Positions 52,982 through 64,000 of a stretch of 64,000 bases of DNA are shown here, piece by piece (within the stretch, counting starts at the first letter, position 1; each line of letters starts with the position of its first letter). Origin of the DNA: Nemertoderma westbladi (taxonomy: Eukaryota; Xenacoelomorpha; Nemertodermatida; Nemertodermatidae). Location: positions 21,891 to 85,890 of the forward strand of contig JAUCBJ010001307.1 in assembly GCA_032718475.1 (NCBI GenBank), given 5' to 3'. The position numbers were made by a program, and so were the translations under genes. The notes under the pieces were generated by a model. That model was not told the DNA's origin and did not search any database. It saw only the letters and a list, made by a program, of their open reading frames with translations.

Positions 52982-54445
52982 ATGACAGACCAAGCCGGCT
53001 CCGGCCAGAGTTTAGGTGAAGATCTGCAACAGGTTACTATTACTTACGCAAGGTTACACGTAGGTTACACAACTATTAATGCGCAAGGTGGTAATGGGAA
53101 ACGGCAATCCATGTGTTCTGGCTCTATTCAAAGTCAAATGGAATCCAGTCAACCGCCAATAGTAATTGTTAACTCATGCTTAGCAGTACTGCTGCAACGG
53201 CTATCCTCTGACACAGCGCCTGCCGCTCAGGCATTTGTCTTGGCAAACTTCGTGCCGGAGGATATATAGGCTGCTAAAGTTGAATTATTCGAAAAGTTCG
53301 GGTTCGAGTCAATAAACCGGAAAGATACTAAGGATCGGTCTGCTGCTGCAGCAAATGCGCGGGACTTGTGGGATAAGCTCACTGATTTAGATAACAGCGG
53401 TACTTTACCTGTGATCGCTGTCCATGCATTAGAGATATGGAAGCTCCCGAAGGGACCAGGTAATAGGCCTAGTGACTCCATTCGAAATGGCGGCGGCCCC
53501 GGAAGATATGATGGAGTTGCCAATGTTGCTGACATAGATTGTGTAACCCGGCTGGCGGATATGGACGGAAAACTGGATAGAATTCAACAGTCAATTATTG
53601 ATAAAATTGATACTGTCATGGTCTCATCGAACACTCATCAATCTAACTCATTAGGCCTACCTGGTCGCGGATCTGCGCCATCGAGAAATTCATCTAGGGA
53701 GAGAGTTTTCACTACAGGTGCCCGTGGGACCTCCAATTCATATAGTGATGTTGTGTCTCGTAATACAGCATCCCCATCACAGCGTCCTCCTGCAGCTGCA
53801 AGACCCTCTTATTTCAGAAATGCGGTGGATTTATCGTCGCGCGACCCCCCATCTCGCATTGGATCTGGTACAGTTGTTCCAAAAATGAATACCGGGATTT
53901 ATCGGGCGAGCAATTATACGCCAAGTAGTGCTAAACGTCCCAGGCCAAACACTCCTGATGGTGATGATTGCCAAGAGCTGGCAGACGATGGCGTTGGGTA
54001 TACCATGGTTAAACCTAAGCGCAGGAATCGCCCACAGTGTGTAGTTGGTACAGGAGGCGGTGGGAATACGGGTTCTACAGGAACGAAGAAATCGAGGGCA
54101 GCGCCTGTTGATATTTTTGTGTTTCGAGTGGACAATGACACTCTCCCTGAACATCTGGTGGATGATTTGAAAGCGGGTGGTGTAACCGTAACGACAATGG
54201 CCATCAGGAAAATCTCACATGCCGATTCCCGTACCTCCAGCTTTAGAAATGCGATCCCAGCGCAACATCTGGAGGCCGCCTTATTACCTTCGGTATGGGA
54301 CAAGGGAGTATGTGTTCGCCCGTGGGTTTACTATTCCAAATCGAACAGAGCACAAGGTAAAGACACTGCTACCGGTAGTATCAAATCAAGCAGCGCTCAA
54401 ATAGAGGATAATACAGCTGGTAGTACGCGAGCTGATGACAGCTAA
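52982..54445 (+). pseudogene. LINE ORF1 protein, one internal TAG
   Basis: Frames 52982-53269 and 53366-54445 are in phase, separated only by TAG at 53267, giving 487 codons. Like other ORF1 proteins it would bind element RNA. It has a short helical N-terminus, then a long disordered Ser/Pro/Arg-rich middle (SAPSRNSSRERVFTTG), a basic patch (KPKRRNRPQC), and a folded C-terminal domain (VDIFVFRVDNDTLPEHLVDD ... KGVCVRPWVYYSK) resembling the RRM-like domain of CR1/L2-type ORF1 proteins. No CCHC knuckle. Confidence 0.75.
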
Positions 54446-54471
54446 GTGTCGGAGCTACTCGCCAATCCGCT

Positions 54472-57400
54472 ATGGCTACTTCAACTTCTAAACTTAACAT
54501 TGTTTCTTACAATAGCACCGGCTTTGGTGTAGATAAAATAGATCTTATTAAATGTTTAGCCTTGGGAGCTGATATATTGTGTTTGCAAGAACATTTTGTT
54601 CTAAAGGCCAATCTGGGTTATATTCGTAAAGAGTTTCATCCTGAGTTTATTTGCTTCTCTGAACCGGCTATTTTTAAGAATGATTTGCAGTTGGGCCGAC
54701 CCGTAGCTGGTCTATCAATTTTAGTAAAACGCTCACTTAGTAACTATGTTAAACATATTAAGGCCAGAAATTTTAGAATTCAAACCATTAAATTAATTTT
54801 ACCTAGTATTTCTGTAGCAATTTTTAATGTTTATTTTCCAACGGATAGTCGCTCACTATCTGTTGTTTCAGATGAGCTATTGTTAATGTTAAATGATATA
54901 CGTGATTAATTTCAGAAACTAATTGCAACGGTGTAATATTAGCAGGAGATTTTAATGCCGATTTTGCTCGCAATACGGCCCATGTTACGTTAATAGACTC
55001 ATTTATTTCTGAACTGGGGGTCTGGTGGATGTTTGGTCTATTTTTCAGGTAGATTTTACATATTTACATACAGTTGATAATTGCACTTTTGCTTCCACGT
55101 TGGATCGTTTTATGTTATCTAGTTCATTGCTGGATACTTGTATTGAAGGTGGTGTGACACACCTTGGCTGTAATTTTTCCAATCATAGCCCGATTTTTGC
55201 AAAGTTCAATGTAAATAGTAGTGACACTATTACGTCAAACAACATTGGGTCACCTAACTCTGTGGGTAAACCTAATTTCAAAAGGGCGACTGCCGAGCAG
55301 AAGTCGGAATATATTAATGTGTTGAGATCTAATCTAGAGGCTATATCCAGTGAACTTCCAGTATGTGAGAATTTATTGTGTGATGATAATGTTCATGTCA
55401 ATGATATAGAATCGTTCGCTTTTGATTTAACAGAGGCCCTTAATGATGCAGCACAGAGCCTCCCACGTCCACCTCCACAGCGGGATAAACCTGATCAGCC
55501 TATATTGCCTGGTTGGAATGAACACGAGCGCCCATATAAGGAGGACGCGGTGTTTTGGCACAGTGTATGGATCTCAGCTGGTAGACCAAATGGGTCACAA
55601 AGTAATCTTTTTCACCTTAGACGTATGTCCAGGGGTCAGTATAAATATGCAGTTCGGAGATTGAAGGGTAGATTAGACACTATTCGTAAGGATAAATTTA
55701 TGCAAGCATGTCTAAATAATGGTTCAGATATCTTTGCGGAAATTAAGAAATTACGGGGTAAGCTTTCGACCCTTAGTACTTCAGTCGATGGGGTGAATGA
55801 TCCTGAGGGCATTGCCCTCACTTTCGCTTCCATTTACTCTAAATTGTACAATCAGAATTATAACTCGGATATGTCTAATCTGGAATTGCTTATTCGGGAT
55901 GGCATTGGTAGTTTAAATAGCAATGATATAGAATCTATAACCCCTCAATTGGTATCAGCTGCTATCTTAAAACTGAAATCGGGAAAGTCTGACGTTTCAG
56001 GAGATTTTAACTCAGATTGCTTCATACATGCGGCTCAAGTTTTATCTGAGCCACTCCCGAATTTGTTTAATGCTTGCCTGGTTCATGGTTTTGTACCAAA
56101 GTTTCTCCTTATGTCGTCATTGGTCCCCTTAATTAAAGACAAGCTCAGAGATGTAGCTAGTACATCTAATTATCGTGCCATTGCTATCTCTTCATTATTT
56201 TTGAAGACTTTAGAATGGGTGATGGTTTTATCGCAAGGAGATTCTTTGAAAGTAGACGAGCTTCAGTTTGGCTTTCAGAGAGATTCCAGCACGACATCTT
56301 GTAGCTGGGCAGCCAGCGAGGTGATATCATATTACTCGCGTTTCTCCACCCCGGTCGGTACATGGTTGTTTTTTAGACCTGTCTAAAGCGTTTGACCTAG
56401 TCAATTGGGTTTCATTGTTTATGGAACTCTTGAAGAATGGGTTTTCTGTACTTTTCCTTCGGACGTTGTTGTTCGTTTATCGAGGTCAGACTTGCTGTGT
56501 TAAATGGGGGTCGTCAAGTTCAGATGCATTTGGCATTTGTAATGGAGTAAGACAAGGGTCGGTAGCGTCGCCGCTATTATTTTGTGTAATCCTAAATTCT
56601 CTTGTTGAAAAGCTCCGGAAGTCCGGTATAGGGTGCAATATTAGCTCCAGATATTTTGGTGTGATGATTTATGCGGACGATATCCTACTTTTATGCCCGA
56701 CAATTGCCGGTTTACAAGTTATGATGAATATTTGTAGCGATTTCGCAGTCCAGAATAATATGATTTTCAGCACAAATAAAGACCCCAATAAGAGTAAAAG
56801 TAAGTGCATTCCGTTTGGGTTTACCTGGTCACCACCTAACTGTAATATTGTATTAAATGGCTCCTCCCTTCATTGGGTTAAGCAAGCCACCCATTTGGGT
56901 AATATATTTCATTTTAGTGGTAGATTTACCAGTGATGTAATGTCAAAACGCGGTAAATTTATTGGTAAATTAGTTAGTTTACGAGGGAATTATATTTTAA
57001 CTACCCTTATACGTTATCCAATTTGCAACGTATTTATTGCACGAGTTTTTATGGTAGTCAATTGTGGGATCTATGGTCGGATGATGTTTTAAGATTGGTG
57101 ACATCGTGGCATATTAACGTTCGCCTTGTTTGCGGGTTACCACTAAATACGCATCGTTTTATTGTAGAGGGATTGGTACCCTTCGCTCATCCCTATAGTA
57201 TGATGTGCAGTAGGTTTTTATCTTTTGCACAGTCGTTATTGCATAGTAATAAACCCTCAATTAAATTTCTTGCAACGTTATGTTTATTTGATTGTAGGAC
57301 AGTGTCTGGTGCGAATTTATATCATATTATTAATAAATGTCAAGTAGGTTTCAATAATATTTCAAAACGGCTATGGAATAATGTCACTTGGTTCCCAGAC

Positions 57401-57526
57401 AGTAGATCATCATATATAGTGCCTGTGTGTAGAGAATTAGTTGATTATAACAATGGATCTCTAAATATTCCCGGTTTCAGTTCGGTTGAACTTAATGATA
57501 TTTTGGTAAATATTTGTTCGCGTTAG
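54472..57526 (+). pseudogene. LINE ORF2: endonuclease and reverse transcriptase, frameshifted
   Basis: The endonuclease begins at the ATG at 54472 (LNIVSYNSTGFG, DILCLQEHF, NVYFPTDSR). After a frameshift near 54905 it continues VILAGDFNADFARN, and after another near 55017 DVWSIFQVDF, TLDRFML and SNHSPIF. RT motifs: SLVPLIKDK, SNYRAIAISS, DELQFGFQRDSSTT, then a T-run frameshift near 56373, LDLSKAFDLVNW, GVRQGSVASPLLF and catalytic YADDILLL near 56672. A further frameshift near 57035 joins SFYGSQLWDLWSDDVLRLV to the C-terminus, which ends at 57526. At least four frame breaks. Residue order and motifs match LINE ORF2 proteins throughout. Confidence 0.85.
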
Positions 57527-57716
57527 ACATTCGTGTTACTACTTAACTGTTTATAATTAAACATCTGTTGTATCATCTGTCGATTAGTGCTATAATTATT
57601 CTTCTGTACTGTGTACTATGCTGTTTAGTTGATTTATTTTTCTTTTTGTTCTGTTATAACATATGTAGTCTGTACCCGGCATAAAAAAAAATAAAATAAA
57701 AATAAAAAAAAAAATG

Positions 57717-58116
57717 CACCGAGATACCTCTCTGTCCTCAGTAATACCTGATGCCATATCAGCTCGCTAATACACTCTACATATGTATCCTCAATAAGCC
57801 ACGGAAGTATGAGTTTGAATTTATATTCGTAGCCAACATATTTGGATGTAATGGCGTTGCTACTACTACTACAACTTTTTGGTCGAGCGTGCTCGAACAT
57901 TGTTGCGCTGCCTGATGAGAGCTTCTGCACAGATTTATTTTCTGATGTGCAGTGTTCACCGAAATGGATTTTTGATGTATATGTAGGGTGATGTTAAGTT
58001 TAATAACTGGACCGTTGATGCATATTTCCTGAATTCGGTGACATAACATGGCATTTACTGGAAGTAATTAGTTTATTTTTGAGATTTGATTTATTTTTGA
58101 TAATATAATTATTAAT
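57717..58116. other. No gene recognised
   Basis: A short stretch between the LINE tail and the 3' end of the minus-strand gene. A microsatellite-like CTACTACTAC run lies near 57863. Two overlapping minus-strand frames have no motifs. Confidence 0.4.
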
Positions 58117-58440
58117 TTACAAATTATAACACTCATTGTTCGCACACTTGCAATACAAATTACAAGGCACCTTTAGAGCCTGGCAACTACATCTTGCAGT
58201 AGAACAAGGTCTTTGAGAATTGCATCTACAGGATGCTATTTGTAATATAGGCTCTGGAGCCATTGCTGGTACACCTGGATCTGGTTTAAGTTTGTTAGCG
58301 GCCGACAACATCCAACCAAAGTTTGTTGGTTCTAGTGGTGGCTGAGTAATGTCCCCAGCAGCTCTCCAGAATAATAACTGCAATCTCGCTCTTCTTATAT
58401 GCTGGACTGCTGAGACATCAGTTGGAGGTAAACTTCGTAT
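58117..58440 (-). pseudogene. Exon 4: CxC-rich C-terminus
   Basis: The acceptor TTTATTCCAG lies just before 58440. Splicing to 58654 gives KHPPK joined to IRSLPPTDVS in frame, restoring a contiguous family-like sequence. Ten cysteines in the last 40 residues suggest a zinc-binding or DNA-binding tail. It ends ECYNL at 58117. Confidence 0.7.
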
Positions 58441-58653
58441 CTGGAATAAATAAGAAATTATAATTTTATTTTGTGCATGATATTTCGCAAAACTAGGTTA
58501 GCTTGCTGGAATTAGATGTACAGTAGTGCGAGTATACGCAAAATAAAAATAGTCACAATACGAGTTCCTGTTCTAGTATTATATATACAGCGCTGGTTGT
58601 ACACTATTAACGGTTGATCACCCATTAAATTAATAACATAATAATTTTCTTAC

Positions 58654-61600
58654 CTTTGGGGGATGTTTGGCTGTAGTAAACACTTTGTATCTTAGCTCAT
58701 TCAATGATTTGGGCGCCCCTTCGCCTAAAGACCGATATAGGTTTAACAGAAATACATTGCCAGCTTTTAACCAATCATCTTCTTCGGCAAAGGGGTCAGT
58801 AAACGCGGTCAATGTGCTATTCATGGAAGGGAGCAACTTTAAAGCTGTCTTCTTTCCTTTACGGAAGGGAAATGAAACAGTATCACAGCCTGTCAAGCAA
58901 TGTAAAGCAAGCAGACTGTGACACTTATCCTTTAATGCTGCAGCTGTTGCGTTTATGTCAATAACTTTTCCTGAGAATCGTTTCAAAGTTATTTTTGTAG
59001 CTGGTTTCATATTCCAAAAAAAGAACAATAAAAGTACAAATATATCTGTATCATCCGCAGTAATCTGGATATGATTAAATTCATTAATAAACTTTAACAT
59101 ATAACTAATGATTATAACATCTCCTTCCTCATGTTTGAATTCCGAGTTATTTTCACCCACTAAGCACAGATTTGAATCCTTGTGGTCGTAGGCGTGGTTG
59201 CATAATATATCAATGAGTTGCTTTTTGCTGTTTTCACATTTCATGACTGAGTCTCTTGGTGGTAATGTTGTATCTGGATTCAAATCGTATTGTATTCCGC
59301 TTCCTTTTGAATTTTTCTGTCTCCGTTCTCTCTCATAAGATTTAGTACTGTTGTGACTGTAGTGATCAAATATAATAAATGTTTTGTGAGAGTTTGTGTA
59401 TTTAGTGGTGAAGTTTTCACATAAAGTTTTCACACTAGATCTACTTGGCCAGTGTATATGGTATAATGAGGCATTCCCATCGACCAGTTCCAAGTCTACA
59501 GGTTCAAGAGTATCACAATATTGTGCAATGCAAAATAATGCCGATTTTTGGCCACTGCGCATGCATCCATTTTCATTGAAAAGTGAGGGAGGAAATGGTG
59601 ACAGCTCGAAATTGAATAATGTGGCTAACTCGATATGTTGTTGTTGTGCAATAACAAGAAGATGTCCGTACAGTTTCTCTGAATCGCAATAACTCATTGG
59701 TGCTATATCGCACTTGATATGTTTAGCCATTGTAACTACTTCTTGTTTAATGGGTGAGTAGAAGGATTCTGGGAGGCCGGATATAAACCTATTTAACCCT
59801 TTGGTGCCAATATCAACAGAATTGTCCACATTTACAGCAGGAGAAGCGACATGTCCATCAACAATATTAATCAATTTATTACTGTAACAGTTCAAGAAAG
59901 GATTGGCACTTTTTTTCAGAGCAGCTGCTATACTCTTTCTATCCTTTGCGTCAAGTGCTCTCCGTTTCTCGGATTCTTCCCTATGTTTACTATTGACCTG
60001 ACTTAGGATCTTCATCTAACATCGTTTCTACAGCCATCGAGAACATGTTACTTATGTGGTGTGATAAGACCCAAACTGATGTCTGTTCCTCTGAGAGAGT
60101 CTTTCCAACTAAGCCACCTTTGGATTTTCCATACCGAATATATGTTTGCTCGCCAAATTGATCTTGGAAGACAGAATTCCACACACCATTATGATGACGG
60201 CAGACAAACTCACCATTGATAAAGGCATCATAAACATCCAGAGGAAGCATGTTCTCCATTTCGTGGACATGCCATGTCAAATATCTTGCATAGTTGTAAT
60301 GACCAGCAGCAAACATATACGGTAACATCATTCTCATTGCATATAAGTAAAGTAGCCAATCATTGTTATTCTTAGCTGTGATAAATATGTTGATAATGGA
60401 TACAGGAGTTATCAAGCAATCAACCCATAGACGTCCTGTTCTTGAATTACGAATATTTTCTAGAGAGGATTGAACCATATCTAAGGTACTGTCAGGTAAT
60501 ATTATTTCTTTAATTACTTCCGATGCCACCATCCGAAAAGCTCTTATGGCTTTCGGCCAGACTTTTCCATTTACCATATTTGATACTCCTTTAAAAGTAG
60601 AGCTCAATACATCCTCGAAACCACTTCCATTCATCAAGATCCCTATGCACCCTACAAATGACATTAGAGTATGCATCCCCCCTGGGCTTGCAATTAAGTT
60701 AACCCATCTTTCTGGGTCAGACCATTTAATCCGTAACACTAGTTTATAGATCGCCATGTCAACACATATATGAACATAAGGCATATTATTCTTGCGGAGT
60801 TGTTCTTCTGACCAGGAAAGTACAGTCAAAATCGTGTCACAATTGGTAGGTGGAGAATCAATCAATGGTCCAAAAATGAACCGAGTAGGACCTTCAGGTA
60901 TGTGGCCTTCTTCTCGTGATTTACATTGCATGAAACCTGACCATTCCATTGGATTTGTTACACTGTTATGGTGAACTGATACTAACCAAGCGACATCGGT
61001 TTTCAATGCTGAGTTTAAGCGTTTAACAGTTTCAAAAATCAAATGGGAAGAGTGCCGTTGGTAAACAAATGCTGGTGGTAATGGTTTTATTTCCCCATTG
61101 AATTGGAGAGAATCGATAGCAGTTAGATTTCTTACCCTTAATAAGTTTAATTCCTTTTTACTAGATATTCTAGGAATGTTTATTTCATATGGTTTAGCAC
61201 TCCCTCCACTTGATAGCTGTGTGAACTCTAAAGCTGTAGCGTGCGTTTCTCGACATCCATTTGGTGTATAAACTTGTAAGTCAAAATTATCACACCACAC
61301 ACTAATTATATTTGGACTATCATTGAATACATCTTTGAAACAGAAGTCACATTCACTGGAATACTTCGCGGCCGATTTGCGAAATCTTAACACTTCATCA
61401 TAACTTGCAATGTATCCACTCGAGTGTAAAATATCAATAAGTTCCCTGGATCCAAACTGGAAGTGTAGCTTTATAGCCAAACCAAGCGTGGTCTGATTAT
61501 ACGATTTACTGACTTGTGATTGTATTGATTGAGCGAGACATATACTCTCCCTGGACAATTCCCCATCTGACACTAAGGTTGAAACGAATTCCAATAATGT

Positions 61601-61917
61601 TGGGCTTGTGAATTGAAGAGCACTTCCCTTTGAGAAATCTCTCAACCTGTAAGAAGTTTTAGTGTCCATATATTTCCTTAAGTTTGTAACCTCAGTACAA
61701 ATTTTGCGGCATATAATGGCGATGTCAGTTCTCTCCTCGTCATTACTGGTCACCAGTTTTATAGCATTTGGTAACGCCTCTTTAAAACAAATTAATGAAG
61801 CACATCCCTCTATTTTCAAAATAGCTAGCCCATTTCCAAAATGGTCTTTTAACATATTAATTAGCTCGAAGCGATCTTTCCGAATCTTTGAAGATGGATT
61901 AGGTCCACTATCATGTT
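58654..61917 (-). pseudogene. Exon 3: main body with frameshift near 60000
   Basis: Two long frames (61855-59990 and 60015-58630) overlap by 26 bases in different phases. The first ends LDEDPKSGQ and the second begins with LSQVNSKHREES in register, so a single-base change explains the break. The acceptor TTATGTTTCAG precedes 61917, and sequence from 61917 to 61855 (HDSGPNPSSKIRKDRFELIN) is open in frame. The donor GTAAGA follows 58654. An intact relative would encode about 1085 residues in this exon. Confidence 0.75.
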
Positions 61918-62228
61918 CTGAAACATAATAAATACAGTTTAATCATCAACCCGCAATAAAATTATGAAATTTTGTAGATTTTTTTATGAATGAAATTGAA
62001 AGAATTAAAAAAAAATTTAATGAAACAATTTATTTTTGCAAGATGACCGGTTTTCCTAGAAACTTGGCCGTATTACTAACGCTTCTATGGGTACATTTAT
62101 TGTAAGTATAAGAAATATTAGAGTATTACTATGTAAATTTGGCGCTATAGAAATTGTTTTATCATTATTATTATTATTAAATATACTAACAACAATATCA
62201 CTCATACTTACTAAAATGTAAATCTCAC

Positions 62229-62438
62229 CTGTAATGTTTCTAGAATAACTATTAAACAAATCGTATAGTTCAACGGAAGTCCATATCGCCGAAGGTTTGT
62301 AGCGCATTTCTTCTACAATACGATCAAATGCTTGTCCTATGTGATTACAAGAAACATGCTCTTTGTCCTCAACAACATTATCATTAATATTAGGTTGCAC
62401 ATGTTCCTTACGAAGGGCCGTTAGAATATTCCTCTCCG
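62229..62438 (-). pseudogene. Exon 2
   Basis: 70 codons between acceptor TTTTTATCACCAG (ending at 62439) and donor GTGAGATT (from 62228). Reads ERNILTALRKEHVQPN ... FDRIVEEMRYKPSAIWTSVE ... YSRNIT. Phases at both ends match exons 1 and 3. The open frame extends past both splice sites, but the extensions (FLSPA, GEIYILVSM) are intronic. Confidence 0.65.
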
Positions 62439-62454
62439 CTGGTGATAAAAACAT

Positions 62455-63330
62455 AAAAATATATTTATATTATAACATAATATTTCGCTCATGTATCATA
62501 TAAACCAGACATTATTTTATATTTTAGGAATACACAGTGCCGGTGGCTGCCAGAAAAAACACCAGCTACATCAATTTCTATAAATAATCACCAAAGTTTG
62601 GTTCTTATAGTTAATATTTTTAGTTATAGTTATAGTTATATATTTAATTTTAATATAGTTTTAGTACTGTAGTTTTGTTTCACTAGCTAATTAAATCTAC
62701 AGAACTAGCTAGCAAAATACACTAGCTACCTGAAATTACTCAGTTACGATTTCACTTACTCTGAAATCACTTTTTAATGTTACTTCGCAACTTCTTTGGT
62801 ACTACAGTACTACCACACGATGTTAAAAAATTAATAAGCTGTAGGCCTAAACTATTATAATATCATCAATATTTTTGGTCATGAATATATTCTTGCAACA
62901 GTTAGAACCTGAAATATCAATGTTTTAACATTTTTTGTAAAATTTCAAAATATACTAGCTAAACTAAAAATAGAACAATAGCTACCTTAATACATAATAT
63001 CTACTAATGTTCTAGAAGACTAACCAACACAAAAATAAAAAAAAATATTTTTAAAATTTAAAAATACTAGCTAGTAAAAAAAATACTAGCTACCATAAAA
63101 AACATGATGTTCGAGAACATTCTTCAATACCAAGTAATGTAAGTCCCAGAGGGGTACCGGTATCTTTTCACAAGGAATAATAATAATAGCGCACATTACA
63201 GTAGAAAAAGCCATTTATAATAATATTCGAACGTTTAAAATAATTAATATACACAAAAAAGGGTCTGGTAAAAAAAAATGGCAGGGGGTGTTGACAGGGC
63301 GAAGTAGTACCCACTTTTTAAACACTCACT
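62455..63330. other. Intron 1 of the minus-strand gene; AT-rich repeats
   Basis: TAGTTATAGTTATAGTTATA near 62621-62640 and recurring CTAGCTAGC/CTAGCTACC strings from 62685 to 63095. No coding capacity. Confidence 0.5.
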
Positions 63331-63370
63331 TCATATTAAATGGTGGCATAAAATATGTAAAATACAATAC

Positions 63371-63680
63371 CTGTAAAAGTGACGTAACAACTTCGATGGT
63401 ATCGGGCTCCCAAAGTACTTAAGTCACCAAGCTCACCATCTCCCAAATCCAAACGAATCTTCACTTTCGCAGCCAATTCGTCGTATCGCAGCAATCTGGT
63501 TTCGCAAATAGCCAGCAATTCCTTTCTAAGGTTGCCATCGCTGCATCTTATCACACGTTTCCAACGTTTAGGATTTTTGGGATCTATCGCCTTACATTCC
63601 TCCCCGCAGATAAGGCAATCTCTCTCAAAATTAAATGGCACTATAGATCGCAATTTTTTAATTGTGTTTGTCGAAGCTGG
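63371..63680 (-). pseudogene. Exon 1: Cys/His N-terminal module
   Basis: FNFERDCLICGEECKAIDP, NPKRWKRVIRCSD, LGARYHRSCYVTF, ending in donor GTATTG. Similar CxxCxxxC...RYHRxCY modules begin related transposon proteins. The open frame continues upstream into a GC-rich MITE (63684-63946), so the Ala/Arg/Pro-rich first residues of that frame are not part of the gene. The true start is not determined. Confidence 0.65.
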
Positions 63681-63683
63681 TAA

Positions 63684-63946
63684 AGGCCATGATACACCAC
63701 AGGAGCGGCGAGCAGCAGCGGCGGGCGGCCGCGGCAAGCGGCGGGCGGCCGCGGCAAGCGCGGGCGGCCGCGGCAAGCGGCCGATGTGAGCGGTGACTTT
63801 TAGTATGATACACTATAGGAGCAGCGAGCGGCAGCAGCCATTTGTGGTGTATCATCACCCATAGAAAATTCTTAATCTATAAATCTATTTTTAAAAAGTG
63901 GCCGCTTGCCGCGGCCGCTCGCCGCTCCTGTGGTGTATCATGGCCT
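63684..63946. mobile_element. Harbinger-type MITE with TAA duplication and GGCGGCCGCGGC repeats
   Basis: Inverted ends AGGCCATGATACACCACAGG (63684) and CCTGTGGTGTATCATGGCCT (to 63946) match over about 30 bp, flanked by TAA at 63681-63683 and 63947-63949. The interior has GCGGGCGGCCGCGGCAAGC tandem units and a second internal pair of TGATACAC/GTGTATCA ends, as if two copies are nested. A TAA/TTA duplication is typical of PIF/Harbinger activity. Confidence 0.85.
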
Positions 63947-63949
63947 TAA

Positions 63950-64000
63950 GCAATCCCCGCCCCCACCCCTCTTTAGGATCTTTTTCATTGCTTAATGTAA
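63950..64000. other. Window end; nothing recognised
   Basis: A short C-rich then T-rich stretch after the MITE; possibly the continuing 5' region of the minus-strand gene. Confidence 0.4.

Larger units (their letters stand above)
52960..57716 (+). mobile_element. Two-ORF LINE retrotransposon with A-rich tail
   Basis: ORF1 (52982-54445) and a fragmented ORF2 (54472-57526) with endonuclease and RT, ending in a TAAAATAAAAATAAAAAAAA tail at 57681-57714. The element is nearly full length. The 5' boundary is not resolved. ORF2 starts 26 bases after ORF1 stops. RT signature residues are intact but the frame is broken at four or more places, so it is inactive. The clade is probably CR1/L2-related (inference). 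Confidence 0.85.
58117..63680 (-). pseudogene. Large spliced Academ-like transposon protein gene, one frameshift
   Basis: Four exons can be joined on the minus strand with canonical GT..AG introns: exon 1 to 63371, exon 2 62438-62229, exon 3 61917-58654 and exon 4 58440-58117. The N-terminus has a Cys/His module (RDCLICGEEC ... RYHRSCYVTF). The middle (61855-59990) is a long conserved region with VCVDMAIYKL-like, ASPGGMHTLMSFVGCIG and AAGHYNYARYLTWH. After a one-base frameshift near 60000 comes a region with a PIN/XPG nuclease-like pattern (QITADDTDIFVLLLF ... TGCDTVSFPFRKGK). Exon 4 adds LPPTDVSAVQHIRRARLQ, GWM and a dense CxC tail (CRCNSQRPCSTARCSCQ). The XPG-like domain and overall layout recall Academ transposons; I am fairly confident it is transposon-derived, less so of the superfamily. 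Confidence 0.7.

Noticed and set aside
63336-63858. Ala/Arg/Pro-rich N-terminus of the open frame upstream of the Cys/His exon
   Set aside because: It is encoded by GCGGCCGC repeats inside the MITE at 63684-63946.
1-64000. CRISPR array, bacterial operon or prophage
   Set aside because: Repeats are satellites and transposon ends; genes are eukaryotic, with introns and metazoan retroelements.

Overview
The window looks like accessory, repeat-rich DNA from an invertebrate animal, probably marine. Supporting signs are an AT-rich background, spliced genes with GT..AG introns, two rhodopsin-type GPCR genes, a secreted cysteine-rich peptide gene, and a wide mix of metazoan transposons: LINEs, a Ty3/Gypsy element, a Penelope-like element, PIF/Harbinger, Sola-like and Academ-like DNA transposons, a tRNA-derived SINE, and MITEs. 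The phylum cannot be fixed from this sequence. There is no bacterial operon structure, rRNA, intact tRNA gene or CRISPR array.

Layout. 0.7-3.66 kb: an almost full-length endonuclease/RT LINE bounded by a 28-bp direct repeat. 3.69-6.71 kb: the most puzzling part, a dense block of protein-like segments in shifting frames ending in a lysine/arginine-rich tail, which I do not recognise. 7.98-9.58 kb: a decayed Penelope-like element abutting a fragment of a PCHTQ-motif protein. 10.2-11.3 kb: small tandem repeats. 13.46-17.15 kb: a complete-ended, minus-strand Gypsy element with very short LTRs, a tRNA primer site and a 5-bp target duplication, but with no reverse transcriptase domain. 17.8-21.0 kb: minisatellites, a MITE and a satellite present in both orientations. 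21.1-22.6 kb: LINE debris.

23.1-30.6 kb holds the two best host-gene candidates of that part, intronless GPCRs on the minus strand. Between them lie a CTCGGCCGAG palindrome array, an internally deleted integrase-core (rve) gene, a C/T-rich minisatellite, a SINE and a foldback. 31.38-36.01 kb is a DNA transposon with roughly 0.65-kb inverted repeats, a TAAG target duplication and an 871-codon frame broken by a single stop. 36.6-45.1 kb carries several non-autonomous inverted-repeat elements with readable target duplications (CTAGAAAA, TACAAA, TTAG), plus SINEs and LINE fragments. 45.97-48.21 kb is a Harbinger element with palindromic subterminal repeats and one frameshift. 52.05 kb encodes the secreted eight-cysteine peptide. 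52.96-57.72 kb is a two-ORF LINE with several frameshifts. 58.1-63.7 kb is a large spliced minus-strand gene resembling Academ-type transposons, and a Harbinger-type MITE sits at its 5' end.

The genes do not form a pathway. The window is a stack of transposon insertions around a few candidate host genes (two GPCRs and the peptide). The strongest candidate for something undescribed is the 3.69-6.71 kb block. Next are the RT-less Gypsy element with intact termini and the foldback elements with clean target-site duplications.
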